DNA from: JAMXLO01 sp963749575
GTDB lineage: Bacteria; Pseudomonadota; Alphaproteobacteria; Acetobacterales; Acetobacteraceae
Reading direction: 5' to 3'
Length of the DNA stretch: 64,000 nt
NCBI GenBank assembly: GCA_963749575.1
Contig: CAVVNM010000014.1
Span: forward strand, 434,001-498,000
Each line of letters starts with the position of its first letter. Position 1 is the first letter of the stretch. The position numbers were made by a program, and so were the translations under genes. Below, piece after piece: positions 45,564 to 54,912 of the stretch. The notes under the pieces were generated by a model, which did not search any database, was not told where the DNA came from, and saw only the letters and a list, made by a program, of their open reading frames with translations.

Positions 45564-45876
45564 CCGCCGACAACCCAGAGATTGCCGACCGAAAGGCCCG
45601 CTCTTGATGCCCCGGATCGGGCAATGGATACTCGCCGGTATACGATGCTGCGGCCAGGCACCGAGCCTTGCGAGGAAACGAGCATGCCACGAAGACGCAT
45701 CCGTTTAGCCGGGGCGCCACCTCCGCGCCCGTACACCTGACATCCTGCCGTGGGACCACGGCGCGAAACATGTGCGACAATGCCCCTCCTGACGAACGAA
45801 GCGCCCGTCAAACGACGCAGCGCGCCGGACCGGCATGGGCGAGCACCACCCGATGTTGCGAGCAGTAGGAGGCCGC
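45564..45876. other. Intergenic region upstream of the acyl-CoA dehydrogenase pair
   Basis: Some 313 bases without a convincing gene. The only clear signal is the strong AGGAGG ribosome-binding site immediately before 45877. A promoter for the two-gene operon is expected here but cannot be pinpointed. Confidence 0.35.
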
Positions 45877-46989
45877 ATGGCGACGACGGCGATCGAGACG
45901 GCAGGCTCACTGGACCAGGCGACGCTCGACGCCTTGCGGGAAGGCATCGCCGCCGTGCTGACGGAGCAAAGCAGCAGCACGGCTGTGCACGCGTTCATCG
46001 ACGGCAAGAACTCGCTCGATCGCGAACTGTGGTCCCAGGCCGCCTCCCTCGGCTGGCTTGGCTTCGGCATTCCGGAGCAGTACGGCGGGCTCGGACTGGG
46101 CGCCCATGGCCTAGCCATCCTGCACACCGAGATTGGACGACAGGCCGCGCCCGGACCGTACATTGCCACGCTCTCCGCCGCACAGGCGATTGTCGAAAGC
46201 GGCGCCGACGCGACCCGGAATGCGTGGCTGCCGCGCATCGCGTCCGGTGACATCAGCGCGGCGGTCCCGGCCACGCCGGGGGCGACAGCCCTGACACGGT
46301 CCGGCACGGGTGTGTCAGGCGCGCTGCGCTGCCTGGGCGCGCGCGACGCCGCGTTCGTTCTCGCTCCCGCCGGCGGCGCATGGGTCATCGTCGAACTGGC
46401 CGGCGCCGAAGTGAACGCGATGCCGATGTGGGACCGGACCCGGGAGGTGATCGACATTCGCATCCAGAATGCGCGGCCCGCCGCCGTGCTGGAGGATCCC
46501 GAGGCAACCAGCACGGCGCTGCTCCGGGCCATGTCCCTCGCGACCGCGGCGGACAGTTGCGGCGCAGCTCGTTCCGTCACCGAACGAACGATCGCGTACA
46601 TGAAGACGCGCGAGCAGTTCGGACAACCGATCGCGGGCTTCCAGGCGCTCAAGCATCGCGCCGCCGACCTCGCCACGAAGCTGGCGGTGATGGATGAGAT
46701 GGTGGCGCACGCCGTCCACCGGGCTAGCGCGGACGAGCCCGACGCGGACATCTGGGTTTCGCTCGCCAAGGCCGAAGCAACCGAAGCCGCTGTCTTCGTC
46801 ACCACCGACTGCGTGCAGTTGCACGGGGGCGTCGGCTTCACCTGGGACTTCGACCCGCACATCTTCCTCAAGCGCGCGCGCCTGAACGAAGTGCTGATCA
46901 TGCCGAACACCGCGATGCGCGATCGGGCCGCCGCCGGGCTGGCAGCGATCACACGCAGCGGAGGGTCCGCGTTGGAGCTTGAACCATGA
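45877..46989 (+). CDS. Acyl-CoA dehydrogenase family protein (short subunit)
   Basis: A 370-residue flavoprotein-fold protein. The N-terminal helical domain has LGWLGFGIPEQYGGLGLG, the middle domain is shortened and diverged (no full flavin-contact CxTEP.AGSD stretch), and the C-terminal domain has MKTREQFGQPIAGFQALKHRAADLA and TTDCVQLHGGVGFTWDFDPHIFLKRA. The ATG at 45877 has AGGAGG 5 bases upstream; an upstream in-frame ATG is less likely. It overlaps the second dehydrogenase gene by ATGA. The paired layout resembles heteromeric steroid or branched acyl-CoA dehydrogenases. Confidence 0.88.
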   Translation: MATTAIETAGSLDQATLDALREGIAAVLTEQSSSTAVHAFIDGKNSLDRELWSQAASLGWLGFGIPEQYGGLGLGAHGLAILHTEIGRQAAPGPYIATLSAAQAIVESGADATRNAWLPRIASGDISAAVPATPGATALTRSGTGVSGALRCLGARDAAFVLAPAGGAWVIVELAGAEVNAMPMWDRTREVIDIRIQNARPAAVLEDPEATSTALLRAMSLATAADSCGAARSVTERTIAYMKTREQFGQPIAGFQALKHRAADLATKLAVMDEMVAHAVHRASADEPDADIWVSLAKAEATEAAVFVTTDCVQLHGGVGFTWDFDPHIFLKRARLNEVLIMPNTAMRDRAAAGLAAITRSGGSALELEP

Positions 46990-48167
46990 TGATTCTGGAC
47001 GCGCAACACGATCTGCCGGCCTTCCGGCTGGCGATTCGCGACTGGCTGGCAGAGGTCGTGCCGCCAGACTGGAAGGCCCGCATGGTCCGGGCCTCGAATG
47101 AAGAGTACGTCGCCTTCCAACGCTGGTGGATGGCGGAACGCAGCAGGGTCGGTCTCGCTGTTCCGCACTGGCCAAAGGAATATGGCGGCGCCGGACTGAC
47201 GCTGCGGCACCTGGTCGCCATCGCCGATGAGATGGCCCGCGCGGACGCGCCGCAGGCCCGCATATTCACCATTTCGCTGATCCATATGCCCGGCACGCTG
47301 TTGCCGCACGGAACGGAGGAGCAGAAGCGCCGCTACCTGCCTGGTGTGGCCAACGGCGAACTCTGGTGCCAGGGATTCTCGGAGCCGAATTCCGGCTCCG
47401 ACCTCGCGTCGTTGCGCACAAGGGCGGTTCGCGATGGCGATCATTACATAATCAATGGGCAGAAGATCTGGTCGTCGTCGTCCATGTACGCCGATCATTG
47501 CCTGCTGCTGACCCGCACCGACCCGAACGCACAGAAGCATCGCGGGATCACCTATTTCATCATGGACATGCACGCACCTGGCGTCGAGGTAAGGCCGATC
47601 CGGCAGGCCAACGGCCGCTCCGAGTTCGGCGAGCTCTTCCTGACGGATGTCCGGATTCCCGCCGAAAACATGATCGGGGCCGAGAACAATGGCTGGCGGG
47701 TCGCGCTGGCGACGCTGGGCTCGGAACGCGGGGTGATCGCGTTCGAGGGCGCCGAGCGTCAACGCTATGAGATCGAGGCGTTCTACCGCAAATCACTGGA
47801 GACCGATGCGGCCTGGTTGCGGGACACGCAACTCCACCGCGAGTTCGTGAGCTTCCTGGCGGAAATGCAGGCGGGACGGCGTTTGTTGCGACGCGTGCTG
47901 GAGGAGCACGAAAAGCCCGACGCATCGGCCAGCGTCCTGCCGTCGATCATCAAGCTTTCCGTGACGGCGTTGCGGCAGCGGATCTGCTCCTTCATGGTCC
48001 GGATCGCCGGGGTCGAAGGCCAGGAATTCTCGATGCTCGCGGAACAGCCTTTCGGCAGCCCAATGTTCGAATTCGTGAGCGCGTTTTCCGGCACGATCGC
48101 CGGCGGGACGAATGAAATTCAGCGCAACATCGTCGCGGAGCGTGGCCTCGGCATGCCGCGGGTGTGA
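46986..48167 (+). CDS. Acyl-CoA dehydrogenase (second subunit)
   Basis: A 393-residue enzyme of the FAD acyl-CoA dehydrogenase family: AVPHWPKEYGGAGLT, the flavin-contact segment LWCQGFSEPNSGSDLASLRTRA, INGQKIWSSSS, GITYFIMDM, and the C-terminal SGTIAGGTNEIQRNIVAERGLGMPR. It keeps the catalytic-domain features that its partner lacks. It is coupled to the upstream gene by ATGA. The end of the gene abuts the truncated 3' end of the persulfide dioxygenase remnant on the opposite strand, a rearrangement junction. Confidence 0.92.
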   Translation: MMILDAQHDLPAFRLAIRDWLAEVVPPDWKARMVRASNEEYVAFQRWWMAERSRVGLAVPHWPKEYGGAGLTLRHLVAIADEMARADAPQARIFTISLIHMPGTLLPHGTEEQKRRYLPGVANGELWCQGFSEPNSGSDLASLRTRAVRDGDHYIINGQKIWSSSSMYADHCLLLTRTDPNAQKHRGITYFIMDMHAPGVEVRPIRQANGRSEFGELFLTDVRIPAENMIGAENNGWRVALATLGSERGVIAFEGAERQRYEIEAFYRKSLETDAAWLRDTQLHREFVSFLAEMQAGRRLLRRVLEEHEKPDASASVLPSIIKLSVTALRQRICSFMVRIAGVEGQEFSMLAEQPFGSPMFEFVSAFSGTIAGGTNEIQRNIVAERGLGMPRV

Positions 48168-48825
48168 CGACAATCGCGTTGCCGGCATCCTGCGCCGCTT
48201 GCACAGCCATGGCCGAACCCTCGCCGAAAGCACAGGAGAACACCAGGCGTTTGCCTGTTGCCTCCGCCAACTCACGCAACAGGCCACCTTCGCTGATGTT
48301 CTCCTGAAGCTCGGGATACGGCGCATGCAGAGCTCGCAGAATGCATCCGTGCCGTTCGCGCTCTGCATTTTCGCGCAGATCGATCAGCACGTCGGGTTGT
48401 GCGACCAGGTCCAGCGCCTGCTGCGCCGAGTATGCCCAGCCGCGGCGAGCGACGTCCTCCTGATGCGGGCCGTGATGCATGTTCGCGGGAACTGCGACGT
48501 CCATCATCGTTGGATTGGCGAGGTTCAATCCATTCATCAGCGTGACCATTCTGGAAGTCGGTACGCCCGGTGCGCTGCTCTGCTCGCCCATCACAGTGAT
48601 CCAGTGTGTGCGGTCACGCAGCGCCCCCAGCCCGGTGATATGATCGGCGTGCAGATGCGTATCGACCGTCTTGACCAGCTGCAGGTCCAGCTCGCGCATC
48701 AATTGCAGGTAGCGATCGACCTTCTCCAGCACGGGATCGATGATCAATGCCTCACCGCCGCGGCGACTCGCGATCAGGTAGGAGTAGGTGCAGGAAACCG
48801 GCTCAAAGAGCTGGCGGAAGATCGT
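48168..48825 (-). pseudogene. Persulfide dioxygenase (MBL-rhodanese fusion), degraded
   Basis: The minus strand encodes IFRQLFEPVSCTYSYLIASRR, then ALIIDPVLEKVDRYLQLM and the metallo-beta-lactamase motif THLHADH. The codon at the start position is ACG, with a perfectly placed GGAGGAGG upstream. After ITVMGEQ about 110 residues expected in the family, including the remaining metal ligands, are missing in frame; the sequence resumes at LMNGLNLANP and MMDVAVPANMH. The rhodanese domain (VFSCAFGEGSAMAVQAAQDAG) is cut off at the junction with the acyl-CoA dehydrogenase gene. It originally oxidised glutathione persulfide. Confidence 0.82.
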
Positions 48826-48914
48826 TGCTTGCCTCCTCCGGTGCCGCTCGTGATCGCCAGTCTGGTCGACTGGGTGATGAACCGGTCGACCAGACTGATC
48901 GCATGACCGAAGTA

Positions 48915-49577
48915 TCAGTTGCCTGGCTGCGCGACCACGCGGAGATACGGCTTCACGGTCCTCCAGCCGTTCGGGTACTTCGCCGCGGCCTGTTCGTTGG
49001 ACACCGCTGGCGGAATGATGACGTCGTCGCCGGGTTTCCAGTTCACCGGCGTCGCCACCGTGTGCTTCGCGGTCAACTGACAGGAATCGAGCAGCCGCAG
49101 CACCTCGTCGAAATTGCGGCCGGTGGTCATCGGATAGGTCAGCATGGCCTTGACCTTCTTGTCCGGGCCGATGACGAAGACCGAGCGCACGGTGGCGTTG
49201 TCCGCGGCGGTGCGACCATCCGACGTAGTGCCGGCGCCTTCAGGCAGCATGTCGTACGCCATCGCCACCTTGAGTTCGGTATCGCCGATCATCGGGTAGT
49301 TGACGGCGTGACCCTGGGTTTCCTCGATGTCCCGGGCCCATTTCGCATGGTTATCCACCGGATCGACGCTGAGGCCGATGATCTTGGTGTTGCGCTTGTC
49401 GAACTCCGGCTTCAGCCCGGCCATGTAGCCAAGCTCGGTGGTGCAAACCGGGGTGAAGTCCTTGGGATGCGAGAACAGGATCGCCCAGCCGTCGCCAATC
49501 CAGGTGTGGAAGTCGATCGAGCCCTGGGTGGTGTTGGCGGTGAAGTTCGGCGCTTCGGCGTTGATCCGCAGAGACAT
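48915..49577 (-). CDS. 1-Cys peroxiredoxin (Prx6 type)
   Basis: A 220-residue peroxidase. The peroxidatic cysteine is in KDFTPVCTTELG, FSHPKDFTPVC being typical of the Prx6 group, with GLSVDPVDNHAKWARDIEE and TYPMTTGRNFDEVLRLLDSCQ. The C-terminal domain has WKPGDDVIIPPAVSNEQA. Start ATG at 49577 has GGAGGG about 9 bases upstream. It reduces hydrogen peroxide and lipid hydroperoxides. The neighbouring persulfide dioxygenase remnant suggests a former sulfur and oxidative stress cluster. Confidence 0.93.
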   Translation of the reverse strand: MSLRINAEAPNFTANTTQGSIDFHTWIGDGWAILFSHPKDFTPVCTTELGYMAGLKPEFDKRNTKIIGLSVDPVDNHAKWARDIEETQGHAVNYPMIGDTELKVAMAYDMLPEGAGTTSDGRTAADNATVRSVFVIGPDKKVKAMLTYPMTTGRNFDEVLRLLDSCQLTAKHTVATPVNWKPGDDVIIPPAVSNEQAAAKYPNGWRTVKPYLRVVAQPGN

Positions 49578-49727
49578 GTAAGTAGCCCTCCTCATTGTCG
49601 TGCTTGCCGTGGCCCTCCCGGTGGCAGTCGGTCAGGCATACGGTGTACGCAATGACAGGTTGCCCAACACCCGGCCGCCAGTCCTGAAGCCGCTCGGAAG
49701 AATTTCCGAAATACTTCCGAATTGGCT

Positions 49728-52700
49728 ATGTTCGGCGACGTGATGATCTACGCTCTGGGGCCATTCCGCCTGGACACCCAGGACAACCTCCTGTTCCGCG
49801 GAAGCGAACCCCTGACGCTCGGCCGGCGGGCGCTTGCCTTGTTGCATGCGTTGGTGGAACGGCCCGGGGCACTGGTTTCGAAGGACGCGCTGATCGAAGC
49901 GGCATGGCCGGGCCAGGCGGTCGAGGAGAGTAACCTCACGGTTCAGATCGCGGCGTTGCGTAAGGTCCTCGGCGAGGTTCCCGGCGGCGACCGCTGGATC
50001 GAGACCATGCCTCGCCGCGGGTATCGGTTCATCGCCCCCGTTGTCGCGGCGGACGCGAACGGCATAGCGCCACCACCGATCGAGGCCAAACGGGATCCCA
50101 CGCGGGATCCCTCCCCGCGCGCTGACGCCGAACGTCGGCAGATCACCGCCATGTCCTGTGAGTTGATCGGAACATCGGCGCGCGCGCGACGGTGTCGGTC
50201 TTGAGGACCTGCGCGACGCGATCGCGGCTTTTCAGCGCTGCGTCGCGGAAATGATCGATCGCCACGGCGGGTTCGTGGTCGACCATCTCGGCAATGCCGC
50301 GCTCGTCCTGTTTGGCTATCCGGTGGCGCAGGAACACGACGCCGAGCAGGCGGTCCGTGCGGGGCTCGCATTGTGCGCGGCGGTCGGCACCGCGAGACAT
50401 GGCGCGGGCGCGCCACTGCAATGTCGCGTGGGGATCGCGACGGGCATGGCGATCATCGGTGACCTCAGCCGTGGCGGCGCGAGAGAGGACCGCGAGATCG
50501 TCGGCGACGCTCCGAACCTGGCAATGCAGCTCCGGCTATCGGCGCAACCGGGCATCGTGGCGATTGAGCCGGCCACGAGGCTGCTGATCGGCGGCCTGTT
50601 CGACTGTCGCGATCTTGGCACGATCGACTCCACCGACGGCAACGAGCCCGTGCGGGCCTGGAAGGTACTGGGCGAGACCGTCACGGTGAGCCGCTTCGAG
50701 GCGCTGCGCGGTCCGGCGTTGATGCGGCTGGTCGGCCGCGAGGAGGAGACCAATCTGCTGCTGCGCCTCTGGGCGCGTGTCAGCGCCGGCGAGGGTCAGA
50801 TCGTGCTGGTCTCGGGGGAAGCCGGCCTCGGCAAGTCGCGCCTCACTGTGGCGCTGGAGGAGCGCCTCACCACCGAGCCGCATTTCCGATTGCGCTATTT
50901 CTGCTCGCCCCATCATCAGGACAGCCCGCTGTTTCCGTTCGTCGACCAACTCGGACGGGAAGCGGGGTTTGTGCGCGAAGACACGCCCGCGTCGCGGCTC
51001 GAGAAGCTCCAGGCCCTGGCGGCACGCGCCGATCTGCCGGATGAGGACGTGGCCTTCGTGCTCGATCTGCTCATGTTGCCTGTGCCCGAGGGTCAGTCCC
51101 TGCCGAACCTCAATCCCGCGCGGAAGAAACAGCGGATCCTGGAGGCGTTGAGCCGGCACCTCGAGGGTCTTGCGCGCCAACAGCCCGTGGTGGTGATCTT
51201 TGAAGACGCGCACTGGATCGACGCGACCTCGCGCGAGCTGCTCGACATTATTGTCGAGCACGCCCGCGACCTGAAGGTGCTGCTGATCGTGACGTTTCGA
51301 CCCGAGTTTCAGCCGCCCTGGGCCGGCCAGCCGCGGGTGACGATGCTGGCCCTGAACCGCCTGGACAGGCGCGACCGGATCGCGCTGGTCGCGCAGGTCG
51401 CCGGTAAGGCGCTCCCGGATGCCGTCACCGACCAGATCGCCGATCGCACCGACGGCGTGCCGTTGTTCGTCGAGGAACTGACCAAGAGCGTGTTGGAGAG
51501 TGGGCTGCTGCGGGCGGAGACGGATCGTTATGTCATCGATGGAGCGCTGCCGCCGCTGGCGATTCCGACCAGCCTGTATGCCTCGCTGCTGGCGCGGCTC
51601 GACCGCCCGCAGTCGGCGAGGCTGGTGGCACAGATCGGCGCCGCGATCGGACGCGAGTTTCCCTACGGGTTGCTGCGAGCGATATGGGCTCTTCCCGAGG
51701 ATGAACTGCAAGCCGCGCTTGCTCGACTGGTCGCGTCCGAGCTGGTGTACCAGCGTGGCATGCCGCCCGACGCGGTTTACAGTTTCAAGCACGCGTTGGT
51801 GCGGGACGCGGCTTACGGCAGCCTGCTGCGCGGTTCTCGGCAGAATTTGCACATGCGCATCGCCCAGGCGCTTCAGGCACAGTCCGGGGAGCTGATGGGG
51901 ACCCAGCCCGAACTGTTCGCTTGGCATTACGCCGAGGCTGGCCTGGTGGAAAAATCCATCGAGTTCTGGGCCATGGCGGGACGGCGGTCGGTCGCGCGCT
52001 CGGCGCTGGCAGAGGCGGCGGCACAGTTCCAGAAAGCGCTGGACCAGGTGATGCTGCTGCCAGACGGTCCTGCACGGCCACGTCGAGAGCTCGAAATTCG
52101 CAGCGCACTCGGCGCCTTGTTACGCTTTCTTAAGGGGCAGGCTGCGCCTGAGGTCGACCAAGCATATGCCCATATGTGCAAGCTCTGGAAACAGCTTGGT
52201 TCGCCGCCGGAGTTCCGTCAGGTGGCCTATGGGCAGTCAATGGTTCACGTGTATCGCGGCGAACTCGATCAGGCGCGGCGTGTGGGCGAGGAATTGCTGC
52301 GCCTGAGCGGAGATCGAGACGATTCAGCTGGTCGCGTGCTGGGTCACAGCGCCTGCGGACAAAGTCTTTTGCTGGCGGGTGGGTTTGCAGATTCCCGACC
52401 GCATCTGGAGCAACTGCTGACCATTTATGATCCGGCCATCCATGGCGCGTTGGTCCATCAGGCCGGTTCCCACCCGCTGATGACGCAGGCATTCCTGGGA
52501 CTCGCGCTATTCTGTCTCGGCTATCCGGACCAGGCGCTCGCACGGAGCGCCGCAGCGATCGCTGACGCACGGCGATTGGCCCATCCAACATCCCTGGCCG
52601 TGAGCCTGGCGATCGGCGCCCTGCAGGCTTCGCTCGCCGGGGACTCCGCAGCGTTGCACAGCCGGGCGAACGAACTGACAGCGGTGGCGACGGAACAGGG

Positions 52701-53232
52701 TTTGCCTTTCTATCTTGCCTGGGGGGCAATATTCCGCGGCCGCGCGATGGTTCCGGACGGTGACGTGGGAGGCGGGATAGCGCTGCTGCGCAGTGGTGTG
52801 GCGGCCTACCGGGAAACCGGAGCGGCGATGTGGCTGCCGCATTTCATCGGCCTGCTGGTCGCAGGATACGAAGCCGCTGGACGGGTTGGGGAAGCCGAGA
52901 CGCTGCTGGACGATGCAATCAGGTTGGTCGCGCAAACCGGGGAGCGCTGGTTCGTGACGGAGCTGAACCGCCGCAGAGGACTGTTGCTGCTGCGCCAGGG
53001 GAATGCCGCGGGCGCCGAGGAATTGTATCGCAAGGCCCTGAGCATCGCCCAGGAGCAAGGGGCCAAGCTCTGGGAGATTCGGGCCGCCACGAGCCTCGCC
53101 CGGCTCCGCCGTGAACAGGGCCGCCGTGCGGAAGCCCGCGATGTCCTCGCGCCGATCTACGGCTGGTTTACCGAAGGCTTCAACACCGCCGATTTGAACG
53201 AGGCGAAGGCGCTGCTGGATGAACTGACGTGA
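49728..53232 (+). CDS. Winged-helix / degenerate adenylate cyclase / AAA ATPase / TPR regulator (frameshifted)
   Basis: About 1,167 residues after correcting one extra base in a GC-dinucleotide run at about 50177-50189. Domains: OmpR/CadC-type winged helix (about 8-110, LGRRALALLHALVERPG to RGYRFIAPV); class III cyclase homology domain (about 135-320); AAA ATPase (about 330-600, Walker A GEAGLGKSR, Walker B VVVIFEDAHWID); C-terminal TPR-like repeats. The cyclase domain has lost both metal-binding Asp: SCELIG replaces CDLVG and LGNAAL replaces MGDGVL, so it probably does not make cAMP. Likely a large signal-integrating transcription factor. The stretch from 50251 on is a single unbroken frame. 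Confidence 0.85.
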
Positions 53233-53400
53233 GCCGGTCCGGCAGCACGACCAACGATTTGCGGCGAATGACCTCTCCCCGAGCGGTCCGACCCGTCGCC
53301 GGTGCGGACATGAAGGTCGGCTTCGGGGTCGTCAGCGACCGTAAAGTTTGGCCGCTCCGACCCGTTTGCCCAGCCGCACCCACAGGCGAACCATGACGTT

Positions 53401-54483
53401 TCATGGTTGCGCCGGCAGGCGAACACCCCCCGGACCGATCAGGCCAGGATAGGGCGCCTTGAAGCGCCAGAAGGTCCCGCTGTTGGCACCCTCGAAGTAA
53501 ATGTACTGGTTATCGGGCCCGCCGAACGCGAAGTTGGTCGTTGCGGCGTCGCCATTCGGGATCGGCACGAAGCCCAGGATCAGACCGCGCGGATCAATCT
53601 CGACAATGCCGCCGAGACCACCCAACTGCGCCCACAGATTGCCATGGGCGTCGTAATGGATGCCATCGGGACAGCTGTTGCCAGGCACATAGGTGCCTGC
53701 CTTGACCCCGGCAAAGGTCAGATGCAGCGGATCCTTGGAGCATTGCGGGCAGCCCATCGTGGGGCCGGTCATGAAGGCACTGTACCAGACGCGGCCTTCC
53801 CGGCAGTCGCCGATGGCCAGTACGGCATCGTTGGGTGACACCGCAATGCCGTTCGGGAACGAACCGCTGTCCATTACCCGGCGCAGAACACCGTCGTGTG
53901 AATACTGATAGACGGCACCCGTGCGGTCAGCCGCGCTTGGGCCGGGACCGGTTCCCCAGGGATCGGTGAAGAACAGATTGCCTTCGGCATCGAAGTCGAG
54001 ATCGTTGGGGCCTTTGAACAATTGGTTACGGTAGGTGTAGACCAGGGTGCTGACCTGCTTCGTCTGCGGGTCGTAGACCAGAATGCCGCGGTGCCGCGAC
54101 GTGAGGTAGAGCTTGCCGTCGTACCACCGCGTACCCTGCGGCTCACAGGTTTGACCGAGATCAGCCGGGGGATTGCAATTGAATACCGGTACCAACTTGG
54201 CGTCCGGGGTCAGATACGAAACCCACCCACTGCCGATCGCCACGAACCACAGATTGCCTTGAGTGTCGAACGCTCCGCCTTCGAGGAACTGACCCTGCGG
54301 CGTGTTGCTGATGTCGGCGAATTTCTCGACTGGACCGATACCTGCCGGCAATGGCGGTAGACCCCATGGTTGAACCGGACCGGGGGTCTGTGCCTGCGCA
54401 GCGCCTCCAGCGCCGGCGATCGCAAGAACGATACCGAACAGCGCGGCACTCACGGCCTCGGTAAAAATATGGCGCTTGGTCAT
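53401..54483 (-). CDS. SMP-30/gluconolactonase-like beta-propeller protein, secreted
   Basis: A 360-residue protein with a signal peptide (AVSAALFGIVLAIAGAGGAAQAQ, cleavage near AQAQT). The body consists of repeated propeller blades: EGGAFDTQGNLWFVAIGSG, GPNDLDFDAEGNLFFTDPWG, FPNGIAVSPNDAVLAIGD and CPDGIHYDAHGNLWAQLGG. These match the Ca-dependent lactonase family. It probably hydrolyses a lactone in the periplasm; the substrate is unknown. The ATG at 54483 is preceded by AAGGAG at a rather long spacing. Confidence 0.88.
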   Translation of the reverse strand: MTKRHIFTEAVSAALFGIVLAIAGAGGAAQAQTPGPVQPWGLPPLPAGIGPVEKFADISNTPQGQFLEGGAFDTQGNLWFVAIGSGWVSYLTPDAKLVPVFNCNPPADLGQTCEPQGTRWYDGKLYLTSRHRGILVYDPQTKQVSTLVYTYRNQLFKGPNDLDFDAEGNLFFTDPWGTGPGPSAADRTGAVYQYSHDGVLRRVMDSGSFPNGIAVSPNDAVLAIGDCREGRVWYSAFMTGPTMGCPQCSKDPLHLTFAGVKAGTYVPGNSCPDGIHYDAHGNLWAQLGGLGGIVEIDPRGLILGFVPIPNGDAATTNFAFGGPDNQYIYFEGANSGTFWRFKAPYPGLIGPGGVRLPAQP

Positions 54484-54912
54484 GATGTTTGTGCTCCTTC
54501 CTCCCACAGCGCCAGAAATGCTGCCGATCGTCAGCGCCGCGCACAACCCCGCTGCCCCGACCATTCAACGGCCGCTCGGTCGTGACCTTGGGGAGCCCAA
54601 AGACTGGCAGCAAATGGCAACTCAGGGTCGAAGCCGCCGTTCCCCGCGCCGAGACGAACAGCCCCTGTTATCACGTCGGGTCGGTGATTGCGTTTGAAGC
54701 ACAAGCTCAGGCGGCGCGGGGGCGGGGCCTATCCACCGAATGGTTCGACGAGGCGCGGTGTCGTTGGATGCGGTCCAACCCGGATCCGCCGGTGGAGATG
54801 ATACAGCTGCTGCGGAAGGGGTGACGTGGCCGAAAGTTGTCCGGCCCTGTCACTGAGCGTTTCCCACAGATCCGTCAGGTCAAGGGGCGACTGCGCTCGT
54901 GTGTTCCGAACC
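54484..54912. other. Intergenic region with a possible gene remnant
   Basis: Some 429 bases. A plus-strand open stretch ending at 54824 (AFEAQAQAARGRGLSTEWFD and VEMIQLLRKG) looks protein-like but has no start with a ribosome-binding site and no recognised family; it may be a 3' fragment. Otherwise nothing is seen. Confidence 0.3.
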
